Part shown: in pieces, positions 6,612-6,723 of the stretch
Layout of the letters: each line of letters starts with the position of its first letter
How positions within the stretch are numbered: the stretch's first letter is position 1
Origin: JANLQX01 sp031368215
GTDB lineage: Bacteria > Actinomycetota > Acidimicrobiia > Acidimicrobiales > JANYDT01
Direction of reading: 5' to 3'
Length of the DNA: 6,723 bases
NCBI GenBank assembly: GCA_031368215.1
Contig: JANLRD010000181.1
Span: 1-6,723, forward strand
Notes under the pieces: model-generated
Told to the model about the DNA's origin: nothing
What the model saw: only the letters and a program-made list of their open reading frames with translations
Databases searched by the model: none
Translations under genes and position numbers: made by a program

Positions 6612-6718
6612 AATCTCTCTCACGGGCACACACGCACCAAGGTGTACCGAGCACAACCAGCCCGCCGAAACATTCTCATGACGTCGTGGCGCCACGCCAG
6701 TGGCATGGAATCTCTCTC
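6612..6718 (-). repeat. direct repeat GAGAGAGATT, two copies 97 bp apart
   Basis: Copies lie at 6612-6621 and 6709-6718, each with a GTTGGGA heptamer close by (6605-6611 and 6717-6723). The sequence has low complexity, so chance is possible; a role in the left end or target loop of the IS is speculative. Confidence 0.35.
6685..6696. repeat. 12-bp perfect palindrome in the IS left end
   Basis: CGTGGCGCCACG reads the same on both strands. It lies upstream of the stem-enclosed region and could form a 5' stem-loop of the bridge RNA, or bind the transposase. Confidence 0.35.
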
Positions 6719-6723
6719 CCAAC

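Larger units (their letters stand above)
5224..6723 (-). mobile_element. IS110-family insertion sequence (left end probably beyond window)
   Basis: The element consists of the intact transposase, a very short noncoding right end (about 30 bp after the stop) and a long noncoding left end (at least 228 bp before the start). This asymmetry is typical of the IS110 group, which carries its bridge RNA upstream of the transposase, rather than the IS1111 group. The right boundary near 5224 is proposed from the 10-mer CTTACAGGTT shared by 5224-5233 and the upstream noncoding region. No terminal inverted repeats are visible, as expected for IS110. The left boundary cannot be placed and is probably just past base 6723. 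Confidence 0.75.
6496..6723 (-). ncRNA. candidate bridge RNA region in the IS left end
   Basis: No open frame here looks like a protein, and IS110-group elements encode their roughly 180-nt bridge RNA in this position and orientation. Supporting signals on the minus strand: a perfect 9-bp pair CGGGCTGGT (6656-6664) / ACCAGCCCG (6531-6539) that could enclose 134 nt; an internal 6-bp pair TGGTGC/GCACCA; and the 10-mer CTTACAGGTT (6557-6566) matching the right end of the element, as a left donor guide should. The two guide loops, the promoter and the exact ends were not resolved by eye. Context is the main evidence. Confidence 0.5.

Noticed and set aside
6462..6722. Short minus-strand frame upstream of the transposase
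   Set aside because: No domain, no ribosome site, and it covers the region expected to encode the bridge RNA, so it is probably not translated.
1..6723. CRISPR array, tRNA or rRNA genes
   Set aside because: No regularly spaced repeats and no cloverleaf or rRNA-like sequence was seen on either strand.

Overview
The window is GC-rich bacterial DNA, most likely actinobacterial. The DnaG N-terminus, the Rv0197-like molybdenum enzyme and the HxlR regulator look actinobacterial, and the primase N-terminus reminds me of Acidimicrobiia (Ilumatobacter-like). That last placement is an impression from the translated sequence, not a search. All four protein genes lie on the minus strand; long plus-strand frames are antisense shadows.

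Layout, left to right on the plus strand and so in reverse transcription order: (1) 1-2133, dnaG, DNA primase, 3' end outside the window; (2) 2183-2659, a small HxlR-family winged-helix regulator; (3) 2749-5085, a cytoplasmic molybdopterin-dependent oxidoreductase with an N-terminal [4Fe-4S] motif; (4) 5086-5253, a dense intergenic region with the oxidoreductase promoter, three overlapping inverted repeats and the right end of an insertion sequence; (5) 5254-6495, an intact IS110-family DEDD transposase/recombinase; (6) 6496-6723, the noncoding left end of the same element, which should encode its bridge RNA and probably continues past the window.

Two signals stand out. First, a 21-bp block over the predicted -10/start region of the oxidoreductase (5109-5129) recurs with 16 of 21 identical bases over the start of the HxlR gene (2660-2680). 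This suggests the regulator controls both itself and the oxidoreductase. Second, the 10-mer CTTACAGGTT (minus strand) occurs once just after the transposase stop (5224-5233) and once in the noncoding region upstream of the transposase (6557-6566). In IS110-group elements a bridge-RNA donor guide copies the right end of the element, so this repeat may mark both the guide and the IS boundary. That boundary falls at the foot of a perfect 22-bp palindrome, in line with the known preference of several IS110 elements for hairpin or REP-like targets. The element appears to have inserted about 80 bp upstream of the oxidoreductase -35 box, leaving its promoter and operator intact.
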